64,000 nucleotides of DNA from Xenopus tropicalis (GCF_000004195.4 NC_030678.2:148074547-148138546); one strand, 5' to 3'. Numbered from the stretch's first letter, positions 33,871 through 47,210 are shown. The notes: generated from the letters alone by a model not told the origin. Made by a program: numbers and translations.

Positions 33871-34209
33871 TAGTGATGGGCGAAATGTTTCGGCAGGCAT
33901 GGATTTGTGGCGAATTTCTTCGATTGTTTTGCGAAACGGATGAAAAAATTAACCATAGAAAAATTTGCAGAGCGTCCAAAAATAGCTGCACGACAAAAAA
34001 ATAGCCGCAGGCAACAAAAGAATAGCCGTGGGCGACAAAAGAATAGCCGCATGACAAAAGAATAGCCGCGGGCGACAAAAAAATAGCCGTGGGTGACCAA
34101 AAAATAGTCGCGGGTGACAATTTTTTTTGACGTGCAACATTTTCGCCGTTTTTTTAAAGATTCACAAATTTTTCAGCAAAGCGAAATGGGACAGATTCGC
34201 TCATCACTA
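33871..34209. mobile_element. hAT MITE, perfect 8-bp duplication
   Basis: It starts TAGTGATGGGCGAAA and ends TTCGCTCATCACTA. The octamer CTAATTAC flanks both sides exactly (33863-33870 and 34210-34217). The interior carries a run of variants of gcgacaaaagaatagccg. Confidence 0.9.
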
Positions 34210-34234
34210 CTAATTACTTTTATTCAAAGTTAGC

Positions 34235-34312
34235 AGGGTGATGGGCTCTTTGGGCCTCTGTGTACTTGATATGCCAGAGCCTTATCTGAGTCTCAGTCTA
34301 GAGTCTGTTTGG
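34235..34312. mobile_element. Fragment of CAGGTCCAGACT MITE
   Basis: The text ctttgggcctctgtgtactt through agtctagagtctg is the inverse of the left half of the element at 56913-57066. The copy is truncated. Confidence 0.45.
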
Positions 34313-34936
34313 GGTTATGTCCTTATGCAAGTACAGTAAACAAAGTGCAATTCTGGGTGCAGTTATCAATGATTTCCCACCATTCCAGCATAACTACGTC
34401 CATGCTGGGGATTTAAGCCTGATTCAATTGTAACTGATTCATTAAAATGTAGACGCAATCGCACCATTCATTTCTAGTCACGTCCTTTATGAACAATGTG
34501 AAGTCATGCAGCGATGGCTCTACAGTCAAAATGCGTTCCACTAGTAAAAATGTAAGAAATAAATGTCAATTATGCATATAAAGTGTTTTATAAAGAAATC
34601 CTCAGCTATTCAGGCCGGACAGAAACTTTGGAAATTACAAAGTAAGCCAGTTCCTTCTATATTTTATGATAAGCAGAACGAGTAAATCTTCAAACAGGGT
34701 TTTTAATTATTCCTCATAACCTAAGCTAAAATGTTAAGGCATTTAAAATGCTGTTTTATAGAAGGGAAAATAACCAGCAATAATGCTTGTCATCTTTTGT
34801 AATTTGGTAGGTGTGTTGCTTTTTTGGTATCTGTAAATGGAGTAACAATGACATGCATTGCCAGCACTTTAGGCTAGTAAAATACAATGACAGGGTCTTT
34901 TCTGTTCTACGAGAGGACCAAACCCATTTGTCTGAG

Positions 34937-34946
34937 TATAAAAAGG
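34937..34946 (+). promoter_or_regulatory. TATA box of keratin gene B
   Basis: TATAAAAAGG lies 96 bp before the ATG at 35033, predicting a start of transcription near 34967 and a 5' UTR of about 65 nt. Confidence 0.8.
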
Positions 34947-35032
34947 AGAAGGTGGCTGCTCTTTACTCACAAGGACTTGCTTGAGCTTCAGGTGTTGTCT
35001 GCTTTATTTCTCTATCTCTTTACCCAAGCATC

Positions 35033-38000
35033 ATGTCGCAGCACTCTATCTGTGGTAGCAAGGGCTACAAAAACTTCAGCTCAGTTTCAGCTTGCTTACC
35101 CAAGAATGTGAGCAGGTACAGTGTTACCTCCCTCTCTTCCAAAAGAGGGGTTGGCCATGGCCACCGTGCACAGCCATCCTTTAGCAGCAGAAGTGCCTAC
35201 AATACTGGCTCAGGCATCCATAAGATTTCTGTTGGAAGTCATCATTCAGGAGGTGGACATGGATGTGGGTTCAACTACGGTTTTGGGCATGGATCTGGCT
35301 TTGAAAGAGGTTTTGCTGGAGGTGCTATGAATGGAGGTATTGCACCTGTTACTGTCAACCAGAGTCTTCTGGCACCACTCAACTTGGAAATTGATCCAAA
35401 TATTCAGAGAGTAAGAAGAGAGGAGAAAGAGCAGATTAAGACTCTGAACAACAAATTTGCCTCTTTTATTGACAAGGTAAGCTTTTTTAGATGCTTCAAT
35501 GTTCTTCTAACATCTCTTTCAATTAAGGTTTTACTAGAAGATCAGCAGCAACAGTGCAAACAGTCATTTTCACAAATCCACTACATTCTATTGGATGCTC
35601 TATAATTCTTTTTCTACAGATATTTGTTTCTCTTAAATTATTATTTATACGTGTGTCTCCTCAACCTCACCTACTGCATACAAGTCAACTATGCCGTGTG
35701 TCAGTAGTTCATTGTCAAGGCCAGACTCATACTGGAATCAACCAGACAAGAGATTATTATAAGATTATTATAAGAGATTCACAGCATGAGTTTGTTGGTT
35801 AAAAAAAATGTTGGGTTGAGAACTCACAATAGATATATAATTTATTTGTGCAACATATTTACAAAACCTCTACTAAAATTCAGTGCATTTTTATATGATA
35901 GTGACCAGCCTCTTTAAGCATAAAACATTAATAGTAAATACAAAAGGAAAATACCGAGAACTGTGACAAAGAGCTGATTATCTTTTCTATTAAAGAAAAC
36001 CTGACTCGATATGTTGTTACATAGACACTTGACAGTGCAATCTCATGTTTGTTTCAGGTGCGATTCTTGGAGCAACAAAATAAAATGCTGGAGACCAAAT
36101 GGGCTATTCTACAAGAACAAAGAACAGCCAGAAGTCACATCGAGCCACTATTCGAAGCTTATATCGGCAATCTCAGGAGGCAGCTTGATTGTTTGTTGGG
36201 TGAGAAATCACGTCTGGAGGGAGAAAGGAAGAACATGGAGGATATAGTGGAGGATTTTAAGAGAAAGTATGTACAAGATCAACAATATAAATATGTTCTT
36301 GTGTTTATGTTGGGTCTTTTCTCTACAAAATCAGATACAATTTCACAATTGATATGTCAATTCATAGGTATGAAGAGGAAGTCAACAGGCGCACAACTGC
36401 AGAAAATGAATTTGTGGTATTAAAGAAGGTAAATGCTACACATGAATATTGGAAAGGAAAGACAGAAGGCTATATTATTAATCTGTTAAATCTCATTTCT
36501 AGGATGTGGATGCTGCATTTTTGCACAAAGCCGAACTGCAGACCAGGGTGGAGTCTCAGACTGATGAGGTCAACTTCTTGAGGACTATGTTTGAAGCGGT
36601 AAATTTACATTTTTAATGTTATTAAACATAGAAAGTTGGAATCCAGCTATTGAGAATAGACTCACATGATATTGTTCTAGGTCAGGGGTCCCCAACCTTT
36701 TTTATGCATGAGCAACATTTAGATATAAAAAAAAAGTTAGGGAGCAACACAAGCATGAAAAAAAATTCTAGGGGGTGGTTATTTAGTAGCCCAATGTGGA
36801 CTGGCAGACTACAGGAGGCTCTGTTTGTCAGTACACATTGTCTTTATACCTCCAAAACTTGCTTCCAAGTCAGAAATTCAAAAATAAGCACCAGCTTTGA
36901 GGCCACTGGGAGCAACATCAAAGGGGTTGATGAGCAACATGTCGTTCTCGAACCACTGGTTGTGGATCACTATTCTAGGTAATAGGTTACAGCTGAGCCA
37001 GTGGGGACAAAATCATTCTTCTTTCTACCATGTGGTCATAAGTGCTGACTGTACTATGGCATTAATATATTTCATCTTTTTGGTGCATTATTTCCCAAGT
37101 ATACCTCTGCCAATTATTACAAATGTACGTAGCATAAATAACAAAACACACTCTAGACAAAAAAAGCAACTTGGGTCCATTTAGTGTAACTTTAAACTCT
37201 ACTCTTTTCTTTACAAACTTTTTTTGTAGGAAATTGCCCAGCTTCAAGGCCAAATTTCTGATACTTCAGTCATTGTGTCCATGGATAACAACCGCAACTT
37301 GGATTTGGACGGTATCATTGCTGAGGTGAAAGCACAGTATGAGGAAATTGCCAACAGAAGCCGAGCTGAAGCTGAGTCTTGGTATCAGTCCAAAGTAAGT
37401 ATTCGGTGTACTAACCAGCTCTTTTATTGCCCAAGGGCTGTATTGGGGGTGTTATTTAGATGACAACCACAGCAAGGCTTTTTACAATAACTGCACTAGG
37501 CATCTCAAAAAGCTTTTGGTAATATTATTTGACAACCTTTTATATAATTTTATGTGTGTTTGTGGCAATTAAGGCAGATTTGTGACTTGGACTAAATTGC
37601 ATTAAATCAACATTTTCTAGATTTATACAGGTATCATGAGTTCTGGGTTTTCCAATTGAAATATCTACAGTAGAAAGACAGAAGTTGTCAAGTCAAATAT
37701 GTCCCAGATAATAAGTGTATTGCAGGAGCTTTTTAACAAAAAAATAGTTCTGTGTATATAGGGGATACATCAAGAAGATCTCATTGACTGAATGAGTATT
37801 ACATGGACACATACCCAAAGGAATCTGGACTTCAACAATCAAGGGGACTTCTTGTGAAAGCCGCAAAGCTTTAGAAAAGCTTAAATAACATTATATGAAC
37901 TAACATTCTGACAAATAGTCATGAAACATCAACAGAACCATTTTTGGGTTTTGAGAATTACATGTTTTTGCACTTTTCACCTTGGGTAAAAAATAGAGCT

Positions 38001-39869
38001 GTGCCTCTCTCTGTATACTGTGCTGCCTGCAAGAGCGCAACCTGCATACAACAATCATATAGGTACAAATGGTCTTTGCATGGGCCAAGAGGGGTGCCCC
38101 TTAGTTCAGAAGTATCTACGTCTTCACCTTAGTAAATAAGCCCTACAGGTTTATTTGCAATGCAATTATAATAGCCAAACAATACAATATAACCTATAAT
38201 AAACTGTTATTACCTGTACTCCATCATCTGAAATATACATTATGAATTCAAGGCTTTTTTCTTTTTTGTTCAAGTATGAAGAGCTGAGACTCACTGCTGG
38301 CCGCAATGGAGATGATCTGCGCAACACCAAGAATGAAGTTGCTGATCTCAACAGAATGATTAACAGGCTAAGGGGAGAGATCGAAACTGTAAATGCACAG
38401 GTAAAATTTGTATATAACTTTTATTCCCATATATGTTTTTTTTAAATAAAAACACAGAAGCCAAAATTACTCAATAGCGTGAGAAAATTCCTAGAAAATG
38501 GTGCATGAACACAGAATACTGAAGAAAGTTGGCCATAGCTCTCTGGTTCTTTCTACATATATTAATAATTATTTTTAACAGCGTGGCAAACTGGAAGGTG
38601 CCATAACAGAGGCTGAGGAACGTGGAGAAATGGCTACAAAGGATGCAAAGAAAAAATTAGCCGACCTTGAGGAAGGTCTTCAGAAGGCCAAGCAGGACAT
38701 GGCTCGCCAACTGCGTGAATACCAGGAACTGATGAATGTGAAGTTGGCCCTGGATATTGAGATCGCCACCTACAGGAAGCTGCTAGAAGGGGAGGAAGGC
38801 AGGTTGGTATCTAGAATCAAGACATGATCACATATTAATGAAAGCAGGGCTTTTATAATGCCACTGTGGGAAATATTATCATTCTTTTTATTTAACACTG
38901 CTCATTATAGTGTGTTATCACAATGGTAGCACAAAACCTGCAGGAAATTAAATTTGAGCCTTACAGTTCATTATATTTATCCAGTCAGGGAGTAAAAGGA
39001 ACAGGAAGAGTAATAGAACAGGTCACTTAGGACAATAAATGTATTGAAGTAGAATCTTCCTATTTAGAATACATGGACGTAGTTTGGACCCTTTCATCAT
39101 CTCTTTAGCAAAGACAACACATGCAACTAAGTCAATATCCGATTTGCTTTCAAACTTTCTAGAGTGATTTATTTTAAAACTTGAAGACTGATTAGATTTT
39201 GCATCTTGCATAAGGTATATGATTACAGTGATGATGATAATTGCCTGACTAGGAATATATGCCATTGATAACCACCAAGGAAGATGTGACTAAAGTCATG
39301 ACACAACGTGTAATTAAAATACAGTTCAGTGATGTAGCAACAGAGGTGTCAGCCAAGTCCACACCACCATGATGGTTCATTCCCTGTATCCTCCCCTCCC
39401 CATGATTGTCTATGCTCCAGTGAAAGTTCATGACATCTTTATAAAAACTGTAATGTCTAACTGATTGTTTGTGGGACACATTTTTTATTCACACAAAAAT
39501 CTAAGTTTGCATAGAAAGTTGAAACTAAAGGCATGAATCTTTGTTTTTAGGCTCTCAGGGGAAGGTGCAGGGTCTGTAAAGATTTGTAAGTATCAATTTA
39601 TTTGATTTTTTTTCTTCTTTTTCATTTAAGTCCAGATGTGGTCAGTAATAACACTTTATGTTTTCTTTCTAGCTGTGGTCAGCTCCACTGTTGGAGGGTC
39701 TCACGGAGGTGGAAATAGCTACCACCATGAAAGTGGCATGTCCTCTGGCAATGGGCATGGATGCAGTGGCAAGTTTGGTGGCGGAAGTGGCTTCAGTTCT
39801 ATGGGAGGAGCTTTCATTTCCAGAGGAAAGCATAGCTCTGTTTCATCCTCAGGCTCCAAAAAGATGTAA
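35033..39869 (+). CDS. Type II keratin (gene B), intact
   Basis: Nine exons: 35033-35476, 36058-36266, 36368-36428, 36503-36598, 37230-37394, 38275-38400, 38582-38802, 39551-39585, 39673-39869. Sizes 444, 209, 61, 96, 165, 126, 221, 35 and 197 total 1554 bp, or 517 residues, and fit the conserved type II keratin structure with GT-AG introns throughout. The head (about 1-130) is Ser-rich, then Gly/His-rich. The rod (about 131-441) opens with [19 protein letters not shown] and closes with [19 protein letters not shown]. The tail (about 442-517) is Gly/Ser/His-rich and ends in a Ser-rich stretch. It should form obligate heteropolymers with a type I keratin in epithelial cytoplasm. The glycine-rich ends point to an epidermal (K5/K6/K75-like) type; the exact orthologue is not named because frog type II keratins expanded locally. 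The start is the first ATG after the TATA box. Confidence 0.95.
36683..36972. mobile_element. hAT-like repeat, complete (gene B intron 4)
   Basis: It starts CAGGGGTCCCCAACC and ends GGTTGTGGATCACTA, imperfect inverted repeats. The octamer TTCTAGGT flanks both sides exactly (36675-36682 and 36973-36980). It is the best-preserved of three copies in the window. Confidence 0.9.
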
Positions 39870-40033
39870 ATGTTTAACACTTGCTGGTATTAATACTGCT
39901 CAAGGCTAGATTGCTGGTATATTGACTGCAACAGTTACTAATATAGCCATATATATAAGGAGGAGTTTTCAAATACATGTCTTGTCTTCTAATTCTAAAT
40001 TCTTTTTACTTTGTGATTCCTACATCTCTGAAT

Positions 40034-40039
40034 AATAAA
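40034..40039 (+). terminator. Polyadenylation signal of gene B
   Basis: AATAAA lies 165 bp after the stop codon of gene B, with cleavage expected about 15-25 nt later. Confidence 0.8.
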
Positions 40040-40059
40040 TGCTGCATAACAACTCATAT

Positions 40060-43000
40060 ATAAAGCACAGCAACAAATAAGTATTATAAACTGTAGTCTT
40101 GGATATCTATAGTTAACAAATCAACTATTTCAGTCTAGGAATATCATCACAAAGCATGGACAAGCCATGTGATAACAGTCAAGACCCTGTCCAACTTCCA
40201 TGTAAGTCTATATCCAAAGGTCTAACAGTTGGATCCTACAAAATGTCCTACAAGATGGCTCTTTATGGAGCATCCAGGGAGTCAACAAAAGAATCAACTC
40301 AGGAAGCCTTAGTGTAACTTTTTCTTTGAAGGATCTGATTGGTTGCTGTGGGTTACTAGCATTGGGCAAATTTAAAATAAAAAAATAAAATTTGGTAGCT
40401 GAGGCTGTTAATTATCAGCAATCTAGACACCTAGACAGTAAAAATGATATGAGTGTTACTTTTTTAGGTGGATTTGTGTAACTTTCTAACTGCACTTTAA
40501 GCACTAAAGTCATATACCAGTGGGTTCCTCAGAATGTGGCCCTTCAGCTGATGCTACAGCTCCCTGCATTACTGCCACAGGAAGTCTGAAGTTGTAGATC
40601 AGCTGGAGAGCCAGAAGCTTACAGTTCCTTAGCTTGACTATAATTCCAAACTGATGTACATAGAAGGCTGCATGATGGGGATTTCTACACTAATTAGATA
40701 TGTATATCATCCACCTTTATGTAAAAATGCTTTTTTTGCTTTCTCAGATAATCTTATCATGACTGACTTGCATGCAAATACTGTCTCTGCTTAACGTAAG
40801 GCTTACAATTCTATGTTTTTGTCCAATAAACTATCAATTGCCTGCATAACATTTGTATTCAAGTCTTTACTGGATTGCAACATTATTTTAGTCAATTTTT
40901 GTGATGGAGTGGTGCCAGCAGAAACTATTTGGGCTTTCACATTGTATGATCTCTGCACCCTGATAGTCAGTTGTATAATGCTGAAACATGGGACAGTGGT
41001 GGAACAGTATAATCATAGGAGGATTTTAAGTATCTGTAGAAGTGCCAAGTGTAGCAAAAAATACTCTGCCATCTTCCTACAGCTCTGTATCAGCTCTGAC
41101 CATTTAATTTGGTCAGTTTCCAATCAGTTATGTGATCTGAGCACACGTTTAAAGTCAATGGTCACTCAAAGACAGAATGCTTTTGGGTAGTCACACTTCC
41201 AACTGGCAGATCAATGTAACCATCTCTGTACATGGCCAGAATTGCTGCATTGCTACTGGATTTCTCAAATGTATATTACCATTCACACTTTTAAATAAAA
41301 GCTAGGCTACAGGTCCTCACTTTAATGAATAGTCCACTACTAGTCACGCCATATTAGAGGCCCTACCACTGTGATGCTTTTCCTGTTCTGTAAAAGAAAC
41401 AGAGATATTTGACATTCTTGGAGGGGCTTATAGCCGTATGTGTCTTGTATTAAGTTGTTAATTAGTAGTCATGCAATTTCAAGTCATTATTTTATAAAAA
41501 AATTATAAAACAAATTTAAATTGGGCATTTCTATGATTGTGTCTCATGACAGAAATAGTCAAAGAGCTTGGTTTCCAGTGGCCATAGCAACAATGTACCA
41601 GTAGCATCTACTACTGCAGTATAACACTGTGCTTCATCATCAGTCCATCTATTTAAGCCAACCACTGCATTCGCCTATATACTGCACTACATGGCTGACA
41701 CAAGAGGTTTACAATTTAGTAAGGAAATAGGGGAGCAACTCTAAGTTAGGATAAGAGGGAGAAAAATAGAAAGAGTTGATATAAAGATACAAATGAGATG
41801 AGATTGCAAGCCAAAATCAAAACCTGAAAGGTAGAGGTAAACAATTGAAAACAAGAATAAAAACTAAACTGACAGATCCTGTGATGAATTGTCCTATTAA
41901 AATGTTGACTATTAAAACTTTACACCACTCAAAATCCTATGTGCTCTCCTTTTGCTCCTTATGAGTTGGCTATAAGTGGGATCACAAGGAATCAGGCACA
42001 CAAGATTGTTTCAGTAATCTAAACAAAAGCAAACAAAATTTCTTGAGCTTCTTGGGTTCTAACTAAACACAGGATTCAGGTCACTCGGTACGCCTTGTCC
42101 CTTAGTGGGATTTCTGAGGAGCAGTCAGTGGTCAGCCTGAACAAACAGCCTAGTAAGTAGACATTCTGATGTCTATGTATTCCCAGGGATTCTCTTTATA
42201 CTATAGAGAACTTCCTTTCTGCATGTGTACGCACCATTCCTCACCATTTATCATTTTGGAGAAGACAAAACTTGAGTCCTACATCGAAACATCAATCTCT
42301 ACCATTAGTTACTTGGGGATATTGGGTTAAAATAACAATGGCTGCCCACACCACCAATAATCAAGGTGTATAAAAGCTTGTCTGGTGTCTGAATTCCCCT
42401 TGTCCATCAATGGTCTCTTCTTCTTGGTAAAATGAGCTGCTAATCCCCATTAGTGAGCTAATTAAACACAGATACTGAGAGTGAAAAATGTGAGATTTGT
42501 GCGACAATGCAAAGTAACCTCCCCTTATCCTTCGGCGTGGGGATAAAAGGAAAATCCCATAATATTGTTTCTTGTTTGATAAACACAAGGGCATAATGAA
42601 CCAAGCATCTGTTTTAATGTATTTCCCATAGAGCTGAACAGTGAGGCCACATTTATATAGTTTTATAGAGTTTATTTTTAGAAAAAAGCTGTAGCTTAAA
42701 AAATCAGTGCAAGCCAAAGGCAGCAATAAGGATACAGATTCATTTTAATGATTCATTAAAAAAGATTAAATGTAAATCCTCATTAAATGGAGGATCAGTC
42801 TAAGTCTGTGTGAGCCAGACACAAGGTGGATCCGCGCTGGGTAATTAGAAGCTGCGAAAGGCACAGTAAATAAAACAAAGTTCTAACCACAGATAAACAT
42901 CACATGGACACATGACACAAGCAATCTACTGACATTAAACAAATTAAACTGAAATAACTTATAAAGGGATAAATATACATATACATTATTATGTTTTGCT

Positions 43001-43246
43001 TATTTGTGATTGTTGCCTACGTCTGTATGCACTATCTTTGCATGAAGTTACCTTAAGTTGTGACTGAAGAAGTGCTGTCATAGAGCAAATGGAATCTGTG
43101 GGAGATGGTCTTCCTGTAATTCGAGCTTTATGGATAACAGGTTTCAGGATAACAGATCCCATAACTGTATATTTCTATCCATCTTGTAGTAACTTTCTCT
43201 ATTCCCCAAAATCCCATGCCTTTAGGATCATTATTATGTTTAAGGT
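40060..43246. other. Intergenic downstream of gene B
   Basis: No gene recognised. Bases 40510-40620 (gtggcccttcagctgatgct) look like a common repeat with a parallel near 62550. Bases 43120-43170 (ggataacaggtttcaggat to cccataactgta) are an end of the CAGGTATGGGATCC MITE family. The longest ORF (40813-41190) has no recognisable domain. Confidence 0.45.
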
Positions 43247-44950
43247 AACATAGTAATTTGTCGCAAAGGGGGAAAAAATTCCTTCCTGACTCCAAGATGG
43301 CAATCGGACCAGTCCCTGGATCAACTTGTACTAAGAGCTATCTCCCATAACCCTGTTAAAAAGCCACCAAAACCCTTCTTGAAGCTCTCTAATGTATCCA
43401 CAGGTTCACAGCTCTCACTCTAATAAACCCTTTCTGAATATTCAAATGGAACCTCCTTTCTTCTAATCAGAATGGGTGCCCTCATGTCTGCTGGAAGGAC
43501 CTACTGGTAAATAAAGCATTAAAGATATTATTATATGATCCCCTTATATATTTAAACATAGTTATCATATCCCCCTCTTCTCCAGTGTAAACAATCCCAA
43601 CTTGGCCAGTCTTTCTTCATAACTGAGACTTTCCATACCCTTTACCAGCTTTGTTGCCCTTCTCTGGACCCTCTCTAACTCAATAATGTCCCGTTTGAGC
43701 TCCGGAGACCAAAACTGAACAGCATATTCTAGATGGGGCCTTCCATTATAAAGTGGAAGAATAACCCCCTCCACCTGCAAATCTATGCCCCTGTTAATAC
43801 AGCTCAAAACCTTGCTTGCCCTTGCAGCTGCTGCCTGGCATTGCTTGCTACAGCCAAGTTTATTATCTACAAGCACTCCAAGGTCCTTCTCCGTTATGGA
43901 TTTGCCTAGTGCAGTCCCATTAAGGGTATAAGTGGCTACATATTTTTATATCCCAGGTGCATGACCTTACATTTATCAACACTGAATCTCATCTGCCACT
44001 TAGCCGACCATGTTGCCAGTTTGTCAAGATCCTGCTGCACATTCTGGATGGAATTTTTTGGGCTTCCCCTAAGTCATTAATGAACAAGTTACATAAAAGT
44101 GGACCCAGTACAGAACCTTGAGGGACCCCACTAAGAACCTTACACCATTGGGTGGGTCTTGGAACTCTGGCTCCTCTATTGTATAACACTGAAGAAAAGA
44201 ACAGATTTAGCTCATTTGCCTTTTCTGTATCAGTTATAACCATATTATTACCATCATTTTATCGAGCCAGACTCTCAATCCACACCTTTTTGCTATTAAT
44301 ATACTTAAAAACCTTTTTAGTGTCAGTCTTAGCCTCTGCTGCAATAGGCTCCTCATTTTCTATCTTTGCCTTCCAGATTGCCATTTTACAACTCTTAAGG
44401 TAATAAGTTGAGAACAGTAATGATTTAATATCATTTTAAACAACAACCATTTCTGTTCTGTGTTTTTAGCAGAAAACCTAATGCCCCAATCTATGTTCTG
44501 AAGGACAGCCCTTAAGGAGTTAAAGTTTGTTTTTCTGAAATGAAGGGTCTTTGCTGCCCCAGTGTATTTGTGTTTTTTGCACCAAACTTCAAATGAAATA
44601 ACATTATCATCACTATTAACCAGGTGTCCAACCACTTGCACATTTGCTATACTTTCTGGGTTGTTAGAGAACACTAGATCCAATATAGCATGGTTTCTGG
44701 TTGGCTCCTCAGTAACCTGTGACATAAAGTTGTTGTGCAAAAAGTTTATAAATTTGTTCCCATTTACTGTCCTGGCAGTACTATTGCTCCAATATCTGGG
44801 TAATTAAACTTCATCATTATTATCACTTGCCCTGAACTATAAGTCTTTTCTGATTGCGACTGAAGCTGAACCTCTTCACTTACATTAGGGGGTCTATAGC
44901 ATACCATTCATTTACTGAATCCTTGACTATCTGTGAAATTCTGAAAGTAT
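43247..44950 (-). pseudogene. CR1 LINE copy 2, internally deleted
   Basis: Minus-strand copy of the LINE at 12366-17985. It keeps part of the endonuclease (words matching YRPPN near 44895 and FNYPDI near 44800, in broken frames). The endonuclease-RT linker follows (44740-44360, with EPTRNHAILDLVFSNN), then the start of RT (44243, NLFFSSV). Most of the RT core is deleted at about 44145. [16 protein letters not shown] remains, but the FADD catalytic block is lost in a second deletion at about 44045-44060. The C-terminal part (43876-43565) is in frame. The 3' end contains only one unit of the 41-bp sequence that is amplified in copy 1. The 5' limit is approximate. Confidence 0.85.
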
Positions 44951-45505
44951 TGGAGACACAAGGAGACTCCAAACCTTTTCTGGTCTTCCTGTGTTCAAAT
45001 ATTCATAGGACCCAGTCCTTCCAAGGACCCCCGGACCTACCCATGTCCCCAGCTCCCCGGCTGATCCCGCTGAGTAAGTAAGAAAGCCTGGGGAGGGGGG
45101 ACCTCTTAGGCCTATAGAGGAAGCAGGGCCCCCTGTCCCATCCCCAACAACTGTGGAGTTTGCTTCCTCTATAGTTAGGCTGCTGGTCATTATCGTATAT
45201 TTTCCCTGTTACTTGTGATTTAAAACTTGCTTTTTTAGCACTTGTACAGACTTTACACAGGGCACATGGAAAGGAACCTCTCTATGTCTATTCATCCTTA
45301 TTTTATTTGTTTATTTCTGATTTTTATTAGCAGTTGTTTCAGATTCTGCCTTCCTATGTATCATTTCTGTATCTGGTTTTATAACTCCTCAGTGTTTGTT
45401 TACAGTTCCTTTATCTCTTTTGCTGAGGGATTATATAAATTCACAAATATTTTCTTGAGCATTTCCTGTGTTGCTCTTACTATGAAGTAGATTTTCCCTT
45501 CCTTC
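44951..45505. other. Unassigned stretch before LTR element
   Basis: Bases 44990-45190 are GC-richer with no recognised content. Bases 45190-45505 are T-rich. The LTR element at 45506 inserted into this stretch, which continues after 48308. Confidence 0.4.
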
Positions 45506-46347
45506 TGTAACACCTATTTCAGCTCAATAGCTGCTTTCCCGGACTAGTACCAGTAGAACATGGGTTACACTGTACTCTCTTACCCAGAATGGGCCTTCGC
45601 TAAGTGGAAGAGGAAGGTGAGGGTGTTGTGCAACTACACCTCTCTTGCTGCTATGCAGAAAAATGAAAACAGAGGGCGCCAGAGGTTCTTGCAATTAACA
45701 AAAGAATAAGTGTTTATTGAACATCCACAGGGTTACTCACAATACAGCTTCAGAGGCCATTGGTACATGCAACATATACCGAGTGTATATTCAGACTCAC
45801 ACTCTCCTGCGGCAGACTGGCAGGAATCTCCCTTCACCTCTGCGACACACCCTGTAGTGGATCCCTCAGGGAATTCTCTATCCTGATTCCCTATTCACTT
45901 GGATCCCTACACTACAGGCAATGTGGCCTGGGAGAACTATCTCCAGAAAAACTGCAAATCCTATGCAGGAGCTCATGCTGCTCATTCTAGCTCAACCCTA
46001 ACTGCCTTACACTCCTAGAGTGTACTATAAAGGGAGCTACACCTGCCACTATCTAATGCCTCATTCACGGGGCCCTGTTCCCCGACTTCGCTGGGCCTGG
46101 GCCCATGCCCTGGGCTCTCAGCACACATCCACCTTGTCCCTAAGGTGGAAGCAAAAAACAGGAAGGTGCCACTCCTCTCCCAACACTATACCAAAGTCAG
46201 GCAGGATGTGGTCACTATACCTTCTAACCAATAGCACACATGTTAATGAACTCACTTAGATACATTCCCTTCTGCCCAGCAACTAAGGGAACTAAACCTG
46301 TAGGGATTTAAAGCCATAGGGACCATTTAACCCTATGGGTCCCTACA
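45506..46347 (-). repeat. LTR (3' LTR in element orientation)
   Basis: Direct repeat of 842 bp. A minus-strand AATAAA (gtttattgaac on the plus strand) lies near 45711, placing R/U5 at the low-coordinate end and confirming minus orientation. Confidence 0.9.
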
Positions 46348-46578
46348 TTCACCCCTGGGAAAAACCCATTTCGTCCCGACAATGGGGTACAATATCAAAC
46401 ACATCACATTACCCACAGAATACCATAGCACCATATGACATCCTCTTCTGGTAGTCTCTCCAGAGCACTACCGGGTAACAATGGGTCACTGAAAAACAAG
46501 CAAAGCATTTTAAACATTGCAACATATCAACAGTGCAATCAATAACATTGGAGCAGAATGGGGTACCAGGCCTCCCCC

Positions 46579-47016
46579 CTATTCCAGTTCCTTTATCACC
46601 ACTGACAGTCCTTCCAGAGCAGAAATCAGGGCAGACCTCAGTTCAGAGTCTTTGCTTTTTCCAATGGCTTGGAAGGGTCCCACCCAGCAGGGCATTTGGC
46701 ATTGAGGGCATTTAGCAGCAAAATCACGCAGCTCCCTGGTGACCTCCGCATTGCACTTCCCACAGCAAGGAACCATGACCCTCCTGCCTTCACTGTCAGA
46801 CTTCTGTATAAATGTGCCTTGCCAGACATACCGCTTGCCACTATCAGGCTTTGTTCCAAATGTGCCACGCCAGATGTATCTCTGGCCCATTTCAGTCACT
46901 GGCACTTCCCCTGTGGCACCCCCGGGAACTCCAGCCGGAGTGTACTTTTCCTCCCAGCCATCCCAGCGGGCATCCGCCATTCTGCGTGGGTATGGGTTTA
47001 CGGCCTTCCGATGCAC
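46579..47016 (-). CDS. 145-aa zinc-ribbon-like ORF inside LTR element
   Basis: Minus-strand ORF from ATG at 47016 to a stop ending at 46579, the only sizeable sense ORF of the LTR element. Residues about 1-45 are basic, with W and P/G. Next comes a two-fold internal repeat (RYIWRGTFGTKPDSGK, then RYVWQGTFIQKSDSEG). A cysteine cluster follows: CCGKC, about 14 residues, then CPQCQMPC, resembling a zinc ribbon or knuckle. The last about 25 residues are predicted helical. It is not a recognised Gag, protease, RT or integrase, and the spacing differs from the retroviral CX2CX4HX4C knuckle. It may be a captured host exon, a degenerate nucleocapsid, or a chance ORF in a young element. Function unknown. 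Confidence 0.5.
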   Translation of the reverse strand: MHRKAVNPYPRRMADARWDGWEEKYTPAGVPGGATGEVPVTEMGQRYIWRGTFGTKPDSGKRYVWQGTFIQKSDSEGRRVMVPCCGKCNAEVTRELRDFAAKCPQCQMPCWVGPFQAIGKSKDSELRSALISALEGLSVVIKELE

Positions 47017-47210
47017 ACAGTCACTGGAAAGATACTCTCACAGTCCCACAGCTTATGTGGGTACAGAAACAGAATGCAGCAGTCTCTCCTCAGCATGGAT
47101 TAGAGATAATGCGCACACCCAGGTACAGAGCAATACCAGACATCCGTCTTCCTCGATTGCTTTCCTCAAAATGGCGGGGATGACCTCACATCAGGGATCC
47201 TCCCTGGTCA

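Noticed and set aside
33863..34140. Minus-strand ORFs with repeated phenylalanine-rich peptides
   Set aside because: They translate the tandem words inside the hAT MITE at 33871-34209.
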